In this document: one piece after another, positions 27,064-35,573 of the stretch
Layout of the letters: each line of letters starts with the position of its first letter
Position numbering within the stretch: position 1 is the stretch's first letter
Source: Kaistella palustris DSM 21579
GTDB lineage: Bacteria; Bacteroidota; Bacteroidia; Flavobacteriales; Weeksellaceae
DNA length: 64,000 nucleotides
Reading direction: 5' to 3'
NCBI RefSeq assembly: GCF_000422265.1
Contig: NZ_KE383812.1
Span: 200,091-264,090 of the forward strand
The notes under the pieces: generated by a model
The model's input: only the letters and a program-made list of their open reading frames with translations
Told to the model about the DNA's origin: nothing
Database searches by the model: none
Made by a program: the position numbers and the translations under genes

Positions 27064-27708
27064 ATGAGAACCTTGCTTTTTTTCGCTTTTTTTTTAATGG
27101 TTTCGTGCAACGATAAAGATAATAAAACATCAACTTCACCGGGAACGAAACCATTGCCGGATGCTGTTTCAGCTGCTAAAACACAGGACAGTTTACTGAT
27201 CAAGTGGACCGATTTTTACAAAAAAGAGAATCCGGATTTTAACGCTGAGTCATTTGAACTGCAGGAAACCGTTCCTATTTCCTTCGCAGAATCATCAGTA
27301 AAAATCTTAAATGAAAAAGGGTTCAACGAAATTTACAAACCTTTTCTGATCTTTAATAAAAGCGGAAATCAGTATCTGGATTTCGACAGTTATCATTGGT
27401 TCGCAGCCAAAGACGGTTTTGCCAGCTTCAGCGCCGACCAGGAAGTTGCGCTTATCGATCTGAAAGCAAAGTCGGCAAGACAGATCGCATTCTTGGGACC
27501 ATCTTATCAGGTAGAGGAAGCTTACTGGAAAGGTGATTCGGTCGCTGTAATACTTGGGAACTCATCAGAGAAAATACCTTTTAAAACCGAATTCAACTTT
27601 AATAATAATACGCGGCGATATTTTAAATATCCCGATACGCTGAATTTTGCGTCGTCTTATTATCAGTCGAGGCTAAAAGGAAAAGGGATTAAGACCGATC
27701 AGTTCTAA
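27064..27708 (+). CDS. Lipoprotein of unknown function
   Basis: A 214-residue lipoprotein with the lipobox LMVSC (Cys15) followed by N-D-K-D, a charged stretch as in surface-exported lipoproteins of this phylum. After a low-complexity linker rich in Thr, Ser and Pro, the body (about 45-214) is soluble and mixed alpha/beta. It includes a tyrosine/histidine patch DFDSYHWFAAKDGF and a C-terminal RRYFKYPDTLNF. I do not recognise the family. I start it at 27064 because the upstream ATG at 27049 would put five extra residues before the signal. It is divergent from the helicase with 52 bases between starts. Confidence 0.65.
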   Translation: MRTLLFFAFFLMVSCNDKDNKTSTSPGTKPLPDAVSAAKTQDSLLIKWTDFYKKENPDFNAESFELQETVPISFAESSVKILNEKGFNEIYKPFLIFNKSGNQYLDFDSYHWFAAKDGFASFSADQEVALIDLKAKSARQIAFLGPSYQVEEAYWKGDSVAVILGNSSEKIPFKTEFNFNNNTRRYFKYPDTLNFASSYYQSRLKGKGIKTDQF

Positions 27709-27726
27709 TTATTTCTGTTCTGCCTG

Positions 27727-27778
27727 GTAACATTCAGATTTTATGTTACACTCATAAAAGTCCTGTTAAGATGTAACA
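27727..27778. promoter_or_regulatory. Three GTAACA-type half-sites upstream of a TonB-receptor-like gene
   Basis: GTAACA (27727-27732), TGTTACA (27744-27750) and TGTAACA (27772-27778) form nested inverted repeats with gaps of 11 and 21 bases. They lie 41-92 bases before the ATG at 27819, a plausible place for a regulator to bind. The function is inferred from symmetry only. Confidence 0.35.
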
Positions 27779-27818
27779 AAAGTCTACACGGGATTGTCTT
27801 TAGAACATAAACTATTGA

Positions 27819-29972
27819 ATGAAATTTATACTTTTTACCGCTCTATTTTTTTGCTCAGCAATCTCTACAGCACAAACGAAACACGACAGCATAAAACAAA
27901 AAAATCTGCAGGAGGTTGTTGTAATCGGTAGAAAACCGACGGTTGAAAGTAAAGCCGACCGCACGGTCTTTAATGTAGCCAACAGCTCAGTTCTGTCGGG
28001 AAACACAACATGGGAAGTGCTGAGAATGACTCCGCTGGTCAGCATCGATAATAATGACGTGATCAGGGCAGAAGGTGAAAGTGTAACAGTTTACATCAAC
28101 GACAGAAAATCAATTTTCAGCGGCAAAGAATTAAAGGAGTATTTACAAACCGTTCCTGCCGAAAATCTGATGAAGATCGAAGTGATCACAAGTCCCTCTG
28201 CTAAATATGAAACTGCAGGAGAAGTGATTAATATTGTTTTGAAAAAGCTGCTGAATGAAGGCGTAAAAGGAAGTCTGACCTTCAATAATTCACAAAACGC
28301 CAAAAACTCCCAGTATTCCAACCTGAATATCAATTATCATAAAGGAAATTTCACCCAGTCCATCTCCGGCAGTTACAGCGACAATACACGGCTTTCAAAA
28401 AGTGAAAGTGAAAATTTTATTTACAACGAACGTTCATTAACCAAAATTTCAACGGAAAGCACTGAATTGGGAAAATCGCCTTCCTTTTCAACTGCCGCGG
28501 AACTTGAACTGAACGAAAAAAATACGATCGGACTCATTTCGGAATTTGCGCAAAACAACAGAAATTCTTTTGCCTCTGCTTTCGGAACTGTGTATGCAGA
28601 CGGCAATCTGCAGAATTTCTATTCGCAGGAACAGAATCTCAGCGGCTATAACCGAAATCTGGGAAATAACATATTTTACAAATATTACGACAAAGAGAAA
28701 AATAAAATTTTAGATCTGAACGCGGGATTTAATTACGATTCCAATTCAGATACCAACGATCATATTTTAAACCGCAGCAATACGTTGATTCCTTCCGGAA
28801 ACCGAATTATGGCCAATAATGAGAACCGGGAATATTACCTGAAAGCTGATTATTCGCAACCTTTGGGTAAATCTGAAAGTCAGTTGGAATTTGGCGGAAA
28901 AATCGATTTCAGAAATAATGTTATCCCTTACGGTTATTTTTCGCTTAGCGATAATTCGTTTGTATACGACGGAAACAGGAGCAATAACTTCCACTACAGC
29001 GAGAATCTGAATTCGGTCTATATGAACTTTTCGAAGACCTATTTTCAAAAACTCGAAACGAGAATTGGTTTGCGTTATGAGTACATTTATTATAAAATCA
29101 GGCAGGATGTTGGCGGTATTGAGAGGACAGATTCCTACGGAACATTTCTTCCCAATTTATTGCTGAAATACACATTCAGCGAAAATTACAATTTAAGTGC
29201 GACCTATAATCACAATTTGTGGCGGCCCTGGTATTCGGAATTCAATCCTTTTTTACTGCCCAATGATGACGGCACATTTTACCGCGGAAACCTGGAGCTG
29301 CAACCGAATCCAAGCGACAGGATCGGCGTGAAACTGGGATTGTTTAAAAAGTATTTTGTATCTGCCAACTATTCATTTACCGACCGGGATTATTGGGACA
29401 GTTATTTTACCGAAGACGGCAAAACCATTTCGATGCCGGTTAATTTTAATGGGAAATCCGAGCGATATTCTTTTAATCTGCATACCAACCAAACCTTCTT
29501 GAAAAATAAGCTGAACATCAATTTAAATTTCGGTCTTACTTACAGCGACAACAGTGATTTTAATAAAAGGAATGATCTGGAGATCCAAAGTTATTTTACC
29601 AATCTTAATGGCTCTTCGAATATTTCTTATACCAATCTTTTTAATAAAGACATCAACATCAACGCGTGGGTTGGCGTTTTTACACAAAACAACGGCAATA
29701 CCTTCAACAATAAACCGAATGTTTTTCACAACATGTCGGCCACTAAAATATTTAAGAAACTTGGTTTAGAAACCACGCTTCGGCTGGTAAACCCTTTTGC
29801 AAAGCTGAAATTCGACAATACGACCTACGCACCGATCGGAACTTTCAGAAACCGCTCCCAACTCGACTATCACGGAATTTCGGTTTCAATCGTAAAGCGT
29901 TTCGGCAATCAGAAAGTAAAGGAAAATACAAAAACCGACGTTGAAAAAGAAAGTGGCGGCGGAAAAAATTAA
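27819..29972 (+). CDS. TonB-dependent-receptor-like outer membrane beta-barrel protein
   Basis: A 717-residue protein with signal MKFILFTALFFCSAISTAQ. A plug-like region follows from about residue 30 (LQEVVVIGRKPTVESKADRT, VTVYINDRKSIFSGKELKEY, IEVITSPSAKYETAGE). From about 140 onward there is a long beta-barrel region. This matches the outer membrane beta-barrel family (OMP_b-brl_3 type) seen in Bacteroidota, related to TonB receptors. It has no SusD partner, so a glycan role is unlikely; peptide or metal uptake is possible but unproven. Its 109-base upstream gap has repeated half-sites. It is convergent with guaA. Confidence 0.75.
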   Translation: MKFILFTALFFCSAISTAQTKHDSIKQKNLQEVVVIGRKPTVESKADRTVFNVANSSVLSGNTTWEVLRMTPLVSIDNNDVIRAEGESVTVYINDRKSIFSGKELKEYLQTVPAENLMKIEVITSPSAKYETAGEVINIVLKKLLNEGVKGSLTFNNSQNAKNSQYSNLNINYHKGNFTQSISGSYSDNTRLSKSESENFIYNERSLTKISTESTELGKSPSFSTAAELELNEKNTIGLISEFAQNNRNSFASAFGTVYADGNLQNFYSQEQNLSGYNRNLGNNIFYKYYDKEKNKILDLNAGFNYDSNSDTNDHILNRSNTLIPSGNRIMANNENREYYLKADYSQPLGKSESQLEFGGKIDFRNNVIPYGYFSLSDNSFVYDGNRSNNFHYSENLNSVYMNFSKTYFQKLETRIGLRYEYIYYKIRQDVGGIERTDSYGTFLPNLLLKYTFSENYNLSATYNHNLWRPWYSEFNPFLLPNDDGTFYRGNLELQPNPSDRIGVKLGLFKKYFVSANYSFTDRDYWDSYFTEDGKTISMPVNFNGKSERYSFNLHTNQTFLKNKLNINLNFGLTYSDNSDFNKRNDLEIQSYFTNLNGSSNISYTNLFNKDININAWVGVFTQNNGNTFNNKPNVFHNMSATKIFKKLGLETTLRLVNPFAKLKFDNTTYAPIGTFRNRSQLDYHGISVSIVKRFGNQKVKENTKTDVEKESGGGKN

Positions 29973-29973
29973 C

Positions 29974-30004
29974 AAAAAAAAAGAAGCAGAACAAGCCTGC
30001 TTCC
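29974..30004 (-). terminator. Terminator between the barrel gene and guaA
   Basis: GAAGCAG (29983-29989) pairs with CTGCTTC (29997-30003). Nine A on the left become a T run on the minus strand, so it is strongest for guaA, and it may also serve the plus-strand gene. Confidence 0.7.
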
Positions 30005-30027
30005 TTATTTGTTATTTGTAATCCAGA

Positions 30028-31557
30028 TTATTCCCACTCGATGGTTGCCGGCGGTTTGCTGGAAATATCATAGGCCACACGGTTGATGCCGCGAACTTCG
30101 TTGATGATGCGGTTCGACACATCTTCCAAAAAATCCCACGGAAGTTTACTGAATGTGGCAGTCATAAAATCGGTGGTATTTGCAGAGCGAACAACTGCGG
30201 TATATTCGTAAGTCCGCTCATCGCCCATGACGCCGACTGATTTTACAGGCAGCAAAACCACGAAAGCCTGCGAAACGGTTTCATACAGTTTGTTTTTGTA
30301 CAGTTCTTCGATGAAGATGTCATCTGCCTCCTGCAGGATCCTAACTTTTTCCTCATCAACTTCTCCCAGAATCCTGATCCCCAAACCGGGACCAGGGAAA
30401 GGATGGCGGTGAACCAGATGATGCGGAATGCTGAGTTCCTCTCCTACTTTGCGAACTTCATCCTTAAAGAGTTCCCGCAAAGGTTCCAGTAACTGAAAAT
30501 CCATTTCCTCGGGAAGTCCACCCACATTGTGATGCGATTTAATGACAGACGACGGTCCTTTTACGGACTGGCTTTCAATCACATCGGGGTAAATTGTTCC
30601 CTGTGCCAGGAATTTTGCACCTTCAATCTTATGTGATTCCTCATCGAAAACCGAGACAAACTCATTGCCGATGATCTTTCGTTTTTGCTCGGGATCAGAA
30701 ATTCCCTGTAACTTCGACAGAAATCTTTCGGAGGCATCAATCATCTTAATCTTTAGATTGAAATGTTCGCCGTAGTTTTTCATCACCTTTTCTCCTTCCT
30801 CTTTTCGCAGAAGTCCGGTATCCACAAAAATGCACTGCAGCTGATCACCAATCGCCCTGTGAATTAAAACCGCCGCCACAGAAGAATCTACACCGCCGGA
30901 AAGTCCCAGGATCACTTTCTGGTCGCCTACTTTTGCTTTAATGGCCGCAACAGTTTCATCGATATAGTTGGTGAGTTTCCAGTTTTTGGGTGCGCTGCAA
31001 ATTTGGAACACAAAATTTTCGATCATCCTTGCGCCTTCTTCGGTATGCGAAACTTCCGGGTGAAACTGTACACAGTAGATTTTTTTTGATTCATCGGAAA
31101 TCGCAGATATCACATCGGTGGTTCCGTTGATCACGAATCCTTGCGGGGCGGTTTCCACTTCATCGAAATGGCTCATCCACACCGTAGAAAAACGGCTTAC
31201 CCCGGAGAGTAAAGCGTTTGATTTCTGGACCTGAAGTTTGGCTTTGCCATATTCACCTTTAATTCCTTTTTTTACTTTCCCGCCTAATAAGTGCGCAGTA
31301 AGCTGCATACCGTAGCAAATTCCCAGTACAGGAATTCCCAGGTCGAAAATTGCTTTATCTACAAGATGGGCATTTTCTATATTCACCGAACTTGGTCCGC
31401 CGGAAAGAATAATTCCCGAAGGCTGCCTGGCGCTAATTTCGTCTAAAGGTGTATTAAAGGGTAATACTTCTGAGTACACGCCCAGTTCGCGAATTCGCCG
31501 GCCAATGAGCTGGTTATACTGTGATCCAAAGTCGAGGATGATGATTCCGTTTTGCAT
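30028..31557 (-). CDS. guaA: GMP synthase (glutamine-hydrolysing)
   Basis: A 509-residue enzyme converting XMP to GMP with glutamine and ATP. The N-terminal glutamine amidotransferase has the nucleophile in LGICYGMQ (Cys81) and the His-Glu pair in QFHPEVS (His166, Glu168). The ATP pyrophosphatase loop is LGLSGGVDSS (217-226). The C-terminal dimerisation domain contains HRHPFPGPGLGIRILGE and ends PPATIEWE. It is the last gene of the minus-strand purine cluster, after purD, and is separated from it by a 277-base gap with a terminator and a structured repeat. It may therefore have its own promoter. Confidence 0.97.
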   Translation of the reverse strand: MQNGIIILDFGSQYNQLIGRRIRELGVYSEVLPFNTPLDEISARQPSGIILSGGPSSVNIENAHLVDKAIFDLGIPVLGICYGMQLTAHLLGGKVKKGIKGEYGKAKLQVQKSNALLSGVSRFSTVWMSHFDEVETAPQGFVINGTTDVISAISDESKKIYCVQFHPEVSHTEEGARMIENFVFQICSAPKNWKLTNYIDETVAAIKAKVGDQKVILGLSGGVDSSVAAVLIHRAIGDQLQCIFVDTGLLRKEEGEKVMKNYGEHFNLKIKMIDASERFLSKLQGISDPEQKRKIIGNEFVSVFDEESHKIEGAKFLAQGTIYPDVIESQSVKGPSSVIKSHHNVGGLPEEMDFQLLEPLRELFKDEVRKVGEELSIPHHLVHRHPFPGPGLGIRILGEVDEEKVRILQEADDIFIEELYKNKLYETVSQAFVVLLPVKSVGVMGDERTYEYTAVVRSANTTDFMTATFSKLPWDFLEDVSNRIINEVRGINRVAYDISSKPPATIEWE

Positions 31558-31570
31558 ATTTTGTTATTGC

Positions 31571-31591
31571 TGATGAGTGGTGAGTGATGAA
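31571..31591 (-). repeat. Degenerate heptamer tandem repeat upstream of guaA
   Basis: TGATGAG, TGGTGAG and TGATGAA lie in tandem starting 14 bases from the guaA start codon. A similar heptamer array sits before the MFS gene at 40745-40779. Confidence 0.45.
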
Positions 31592-31699
31592 TTATATTTA
31601 AAAGGTAAAAACGCCTTTCGGGTTGATTTAAAATGTTGTTTCTTACGTCTTTTTTTGATCTTTTCGGTTTTATTCGCAGAATTAATTCTCAGTGAAAAA

Positions 31700-31799
31700 C
31701 CCTAGCCCTGATCGCAGCGGAAATCCCGGAAGGCCGCGCGATCCGCCGTGGCGGAGAGCGCGGACTGAGGAATTGCAGCGGAGAGCAGGAAAAAGCTCC
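31700..31799 (+). repeat. Structured dispersed repeat, copy 1
   Basis: The ends GCCCTGATCGCAGCGGAAATCC and GCAGCGGAGAGCAGGA, with AAGCTCC, match copy 2 at 43349-43437. The interior forms a GC-rich nested hairpin (CCGCGC/GCGCGG around CCGCC/GGCGG) unrelated to the interior of copy 2. Conserved ends with a variable hairpin suggest a structured RNA or a miniature mobile repeat. It resembles a widespread Flavobacteriia repeat and possibly the Flavo-1 RNA motif, which I could not confirm. It lies between purD and guaA. Confidence 0.6.
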
Positions 31800-31829
31800 A
31801 AAAAAAAAGACGTGAAATTTCACGCCTTC
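31800..31829 (-). terminator. Terminator of purD
   Basis: On the minus strand GGCGTGAAATTTCACGTC is a hairpin with one G-T pair, followed by nine T. It begins 6 bases after the purD stop, so guaA may be transcribed at least partly on its own. Confidence 0.7.
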
Positions 31830-31834
31830 TTTTA

Positions 31835-33073
31835 TTAAAATTTTCCGATGTCGTGGCGGTAAAAACCGTAATCGAATTTTATGGTCAGCGCATCTTTATA
31901 AACTTTGTCGCGCGCCTCCCCGTAAGTGGCGCCCGTAGCGACCAGACTTAAGACGCGGCCACCCGAGGTGAGGATCTTATCGCCAAGTGCTCTTGCGCCC
32001 GCAAACAGAACCTCACTGTTTTCTACTTTGTCGAGGTTTTTGATCTCAAATCCTGTTTCGATCACGCGCGGATATCCGCCGGAACACATCACAAGACAAA
32101 CTGCTTTTTCATTTTTCCACTTAAGGTCGATCGGTTTGCCTTCCAGGCAGTCGATGATGACATCATAAAGCGAGTTTTCCATCAACGGGAAAATTACCTG
32201 CGTTTCCGGATCACCCAGGCGAAGATTATACTCCAACAGATAGGTTCCGTCAGCAGTCACCATTAATCCAAAGAAAATAAAGCCTTTGAAGTGGATGTCG
32301 GCCGCATTGAGGCCGGCAAGTGTAGGTGCCAATATGTTTTCCTGAAAATCTTTGTAATGCTCGGCCGTAAATTCCGGACTTGGTGCCACGCTTCCCATGC
32401 CGCCGGTATTTGGACCGTAGTCACCGGTCTCGGCTTTTTTGTAATCTTTTACAGGAATGCACGGAAAAAGCTCTGTTCCGTTAGCGAAAGCGATTATAGA
32501 AGCTTCAAACCCACGCAGATATTCTTCGATAACCAGCTGAATTCCGGCGTCCCCGTAAATACGCTCGATCATAAATTTGTGAATGGTGGCTTCTGCTTCG
32601 TTAAGATCCTCGGCAATCACCACGCCTTTGCCGCCGGCAAGTCCGCTGGCTTTGATCACGATTGGGAATTTCAGGTTCCTCACATAGTCGATCGCATCGT
32701 GATAAGCATCAAAAACAACCGCTTTTGCAGTTTTAATATTATTGGTCTGCATGAACTTTTTGGAGAAAGCTTTGCTGCCTTCTAAAAGTGCGGTCTTTCT
32801 GCGCGGACCGAAAATTTTGAGATTATGTTTTTTGAATTCATCTACAATCCCTTCTACCAAAGGCGCTTCGGGACCTACAATGGTAAGGTCGATCCGCTCT
32901 TTGATGGCAAAATCGCGCAGACCTTCCACACTGTCTTCATACACATTCTGTCCCAGTTTTGCAGTTGTAGGATTGCCTTTGGCAAAATACATTTTAGAAA
33001 TCCGTTTATCGTCTTTCAGTTTTACAGCGATTGCTGATTCTCTACCGCCGTTTCCTACGATTAATATTTTCAT
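31835..33073 (-). CDS. purD: Phosphoribosylamine--glycine ligase
   Basis: A 412-residue ATP-grasp enzyme joining glycine to 5-phosphoribosylamine, the second step of de novo purine synthesis. Signs are the N-terminal MKILIVGNGGRESAIAVKL, the ATP-grasp region KASGLAGGKGVVIAE, the family motif GPNTGGMGSVAPSP, and RLGDPETQ with metal-binding residues. The length is normal. It is the fourth purine gene in the minus-strand cluster, 131 bases after purH, and is followed immediately by a terminator. Confidence 0.96.
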   Translation of the reverse strand: MKILIVGNGGRESAIAVKLKDDKRISKMYFAKGNPTTAKLGQNVYEDSVEGLRDFAIKERIDLTIVGPEAPLVEGIVDEFKKHNLKIFGPRRKTALLEGSKAFSKKFMQTNNIKTAKAVVFDAYHDAIDYVRNLKFPIVIKASGLAGGKGVVIAEDLNEAEATIHKFMIERIYGDAGIQLVIEEYLRGFEASIIAFANGTELFPCIPVKDYKKAETGDYGPNTGGMGSVAPSPEFTAEHYKDFQENILAPTLAGLNAADIHFKGFIFFGLMVTADGTYLLEYNLRLGDPETQVIFPLMENSLYDVIIDCLEGKPIDLKWKNEKAVCLVMCSGGYPRVIETGFEIKNLDKVENSEVLFAGARALGDKILTSGGRVLSLVATGATYGEARDKVYKDALTIKFDYGFYRHDIGKF

Positions 33074-33204
33074 GTGGTCTGTTTAATTAGAATATTACAA
33101 AATTACGAATTTGAAAACGTATTTCAAATGCAGGTCTAAATAAAAGTTATTAAATGTTGCCCTAAATACAGGTTTTCATCTACGCTCCTGCAAAGCTCCG
33201 GCCA

Positions 33205-34722
33205 TCAGTGCAAAAAGTGGCGCATGCCGGTGAACATCATGGGAATTCCATGTTCGTTGGCGGCTTCTATGCTTTCTTCGTCACGCATGCTGCCACCGGG
33301 CTGGATGATGGCTTTTATCCCTTCCGCCGCGCAGAAATCCACCACATCACGGAACGGGAAAAACGCATCTGAAGCCAATACGAGGTCGCCGGAAAATTTT
33401 TCCTTTGCCCGTTCCACAGCCTGTTTGGTCGCCCAGATCCGGTTGACCTGACCGCCGCCGATTCCCAGTGCCTGACTGCCGTTGGAAACCACAATGGCAT
33501 TTGATTTCACATATTTTACCACACGCTGCGCAAACAGCAGTGCTTTTTCCTGCTCGCCGGAAGGTTTGAAGACGGTGACCGTTTGTATATTTTCAGAAAA
33601 CTGTGTATCATTATCCTGCACCAGGATTCCCCCATCGGTTTTCACCCACGTCTGACTGTCGGAAACGGGATTTTTTATTTTAATGATCCTCAGGTTTTTC
33701 TTTTTCCTTAATATTTCCAGCGCATCTTGATCAAAATCCGGTGCCATTACAATTTCCAGAAAAGTGTTATTCAGCGCTTCGGCAGTCGCGGCATCCACCG
33801 TAAAATTCATACCGATGATTCCGCCGAAAATGGATACAGGATCACACTCAAAAGTTCTTTGGTAAGTTTCCAAAGCGGAACTTCCCACGGCAACACCACA
33901 CGGCGTAGAATGCTTAACCGCACAGCACGCGAGTTCTTCTTTAAACTCACTAACCACCTTCCAACACAGATCCATATCGCGCAGATTATTGAACGACAAC
34001 TCTTTACCACCGAGTATCTCAAAATCTTTCATAGCGCCATTATCGGTCGTAGACACATAATATGCAGCACTCTGATGGGGATTTTCGCCGTAACGCAGAT
34101 CGGAAACTTTTTTATAGGAAGCGTTCAAATATTGTGGATAAGCTTCGTCCAAAAGCATTTTGGAAATCGCCCCGTCATATGCCGAAGTCAGATTGAACAC
34201 TTTTCCGGCGAGTTTCTTACGGGTTTCCAGGGTCGTATTTCCGCTTTCGGCAATTTCGTTTTGTACGGTTTCATAATCACCAACATCAGTAATGACTGTA
34301 ACGGCAGTGAAATTTTTGGCTCCCGAACGCAGCATTGATGGTCCACCAATATCAATAAATTCCACTTTATCATCTAAAGAAATGTTGGAATTTGCATGTT
34401 CGAAAAAGGGGTAAAGATTCACAATGACCATATCAATCAGTCCAATTCCGTGGTCACGAACAGTTTCCATATGCTCCTCATTGGTTCGCACCGCAAGTAA
34501 ACCACCGTGTACTTTTGGGTGTAAAGTTTTCACACGGCCGTCAAGCATTTCAGGGAAACCGGTGAGTTCATCGATTTGCACCGGATTTAGGCCCGCGTCT
34601 TTTAAATGTTTAAATGTTCCGCCGGTAGAAATTAATTCGTACTGGTCGGATTCTAAAAACCTTGCAAAATCTGCCAGTCCGGATTTATCGGAAACGGAGA
34701 TGAGGGCTCTTTTTTTTGACAT
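33205..34722 (-). CDS. purH: Bifunctional AICAR transformylase / IMP cyclohydrolase
   Basis: A 505-residue bifunctional enzyme for the last two steps to IMP. The N-terminal cyclohydrolase (about 1-145) begins [19 protein letters not shown] and has [12 protein letters not shown] and [13 protein letters not shown]. The C-terminal transformylase has LRYGENPHQ, the catalytic [12 protein letters not shown] and a glycine-rich end ([19 protein letters not shown]). It is slightly shorter than many homologues but complete at both ends. It follows the DUF559 gene in transcription order and is preceded by one copy of the palindromic repeat. It is otherwise collinear with purN and purD. Confidence 0.96.
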   Translation of the reverse strand: MSKKRALISVSDKSGLADFARFLESDQYELISTGGTFKHLKDAGLNPVQIDELTGFPEMLDGRVKTLHPKVHGGLLAVRTNEEHMETVRDHGIGLIDMVIVNLYPFFEHANSNISLDDKVEFIDIGGPSMLRSGAKNFTAVTVITDVGDYETVQNEIAESGNTTLETRKKLAGKVFNLTSAYDGAISKMLLDEAYPQYLNASYKKVSDLRYGENPHQSAAYYVSTTDNGAMKDFEILGGKELSFNNLRDMDLCWKVVSEFKEELACCAVKHSTPCGVAVGSSALETYQRTFECDPVSIFGGIIGMNFTVDAATAEALNNTFLEIVMAPDFDQDALEILRKKKNLRIIKIKNPVSDSQTWVKTDGGILVQDNDTQFSENIQTVTVFKPSGEQEKALLFAQRVVKYVKSNAIVVSNGSQALGIGGGQVNRIWATKQAVERAKEKFSGDLVLASDAFFPFRDVVDFCAAEGIKAIIQPGGSMRDEESIEAANEHGIPMMFTGMRHFLH

Positions 34723-34765
34723 TTTCTTTCTTTTTACTTTTATTAATGGTGTTCAATTTTCTAAT

Positions 34766-34810
34766 GACCTTCCCCTCTTTTGAAAGAGGGGTGCCGAAGG
34801 CGGGGTGTTA
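34766..34810 (-). repeat. Palindromic repeat, left copy flanking DUF559
   Basis: CCCCTCTTT-TGA-AAGAGGGG (34772-34791) is followed by TGCCGAAGGCGGGGTG. The reverse complement matches the copy at 35531-35573, so the two face each other as inverted repeats around the DUF559 gene. A third copy is at 43447-43496. Confidence 0.75.
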
Positions 34811-34862
34811 GTTCAATCTTTAAATAATCGGTTCCAACTTTATTTTAGTACCAGCTTTTCGT

Positions 34863-35276
34863 TCACGAAAAGTTTTTAATAATATAATCCTCAAGTTCTT
34901 TCATCACATTTGCTAAGTCATTCTTAATCCTGAAATCTGAAATTCTGTAAACTTTTAAATTCAAGCGCTCCAGAAAATGTCCCGCGTCACCGCAGTCTTC
35001 TTTATCGTCAACGCCTGAGCCATTGATTTCGATTACAACTCCCAAAGATTTAATATAAAAATCTACGATGTAATTCCCGATAATTCTCTGTCTGTCAAAA
35101 TCAATATTATGAAATCCGCTATTCCGAACTTGTTTCCAAAATAAAACTTCCGACAGTATATAGCCTTTTCTTAGGCTTCTTGCTTTGGCCAAAAGTTCCT
35201 TATTCTTGGGAAGAACATCTATTTTTCTACGAAAAATTTCTATCCCATTAATATGCGTCAAGAGTTTTTTTTCCAT
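34863..35276 (-). CDS. DUF559 endonuclease-like protein
   Basis: A 137-residue protein of the DUF559 family, which is related to the Vsr short-patch repair endonucleases. The family plan is visible. Residues 30-50 (LLAKARSLRKGYILSEVLFW) give the conserved ARxLR and S/T-E-x-x-x-W pattern, followed by FDRQRIIGNYIVDFYIKSLG and then VIEINGSG with acidic residues DDKEDCGD. LERLNLKVYRISDFRI and an N-terminal helix complete the fold. The nuclease activity is inferred from the family. It sits between purN and purH in the purine operon, bracketed by inverted repeats. It has no purine role that I know of. It looks inserted and is visibly more AT-rich than its neighbours. Confidence 0.8.
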   Translation of the reverse strand: MEKKLLTHINGIEIFRRKIDVLPKNKELLAKARSLRKGYILSEVLFWKQVRNSGFHNIDFDRQRIIGNYIVDFYIKSLGVVIEINGSGVDDKEDCGDAGHFLERLNLKVYRISDFRIKNDLANVMKELEDYIIKNFS

Positions 35277-35530
35277 AATAAAAGATACTTCCTCGGTTTA
35301 AACTTCAGCTTCTTTGGAAATTGCGGTACCGAGTGCTTGTTAAATCAGGTTACTTAGCTCAAATAATTTTCTCCCAAGTTTGTATGCAAATTTCATTTAA
35401 TATACCCGGTCAAATCCAATTTCAACTTTTCACTGAATAGGATTACCGACACTTGGCGTCACATTGTTTTTATTCTTAATAGTTATCTAAATCATAAGAA
35501 GAATGTTAACATATTCCTATTAAAAAGCAT

Positions 35531-35573
35531 ACACACCCCGTCCTTCGGACACCCCTCTTTCTAGAGGGGAAAT
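35531..35573 (+). repeat. Palindromic repeat, right copy flanking DUF559
   Basis: CACCCCGTCCTTCGGACA is followed by CCCCTCT-TTCT-AGAGGGG (35552-35569). It is the reverse complement in plan of the left copy. Its right edge overlaps the last three codons and the stop of purN, so the repeat now encodes the purN C-terminus FPL-stop. The remaining gap 35277-35530 holds nothing else I can name. Confidence 0.75.

Noticed and set aside
26819-27203. Longer helicase start at 27203
   Set aside because: It would overlap the divergent lipoprotein gene and adds 64 residues without helicase character; a promoter motif lies just before 27011.
34133-34141. A perfect DnaA box (TGTGGATAA, reverse of TTATCCACA)
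   Set aside because: It is single and lies inside purH. There is no cluster of boxes or AT-rich unwinding region, so it is not evidence for an origin.
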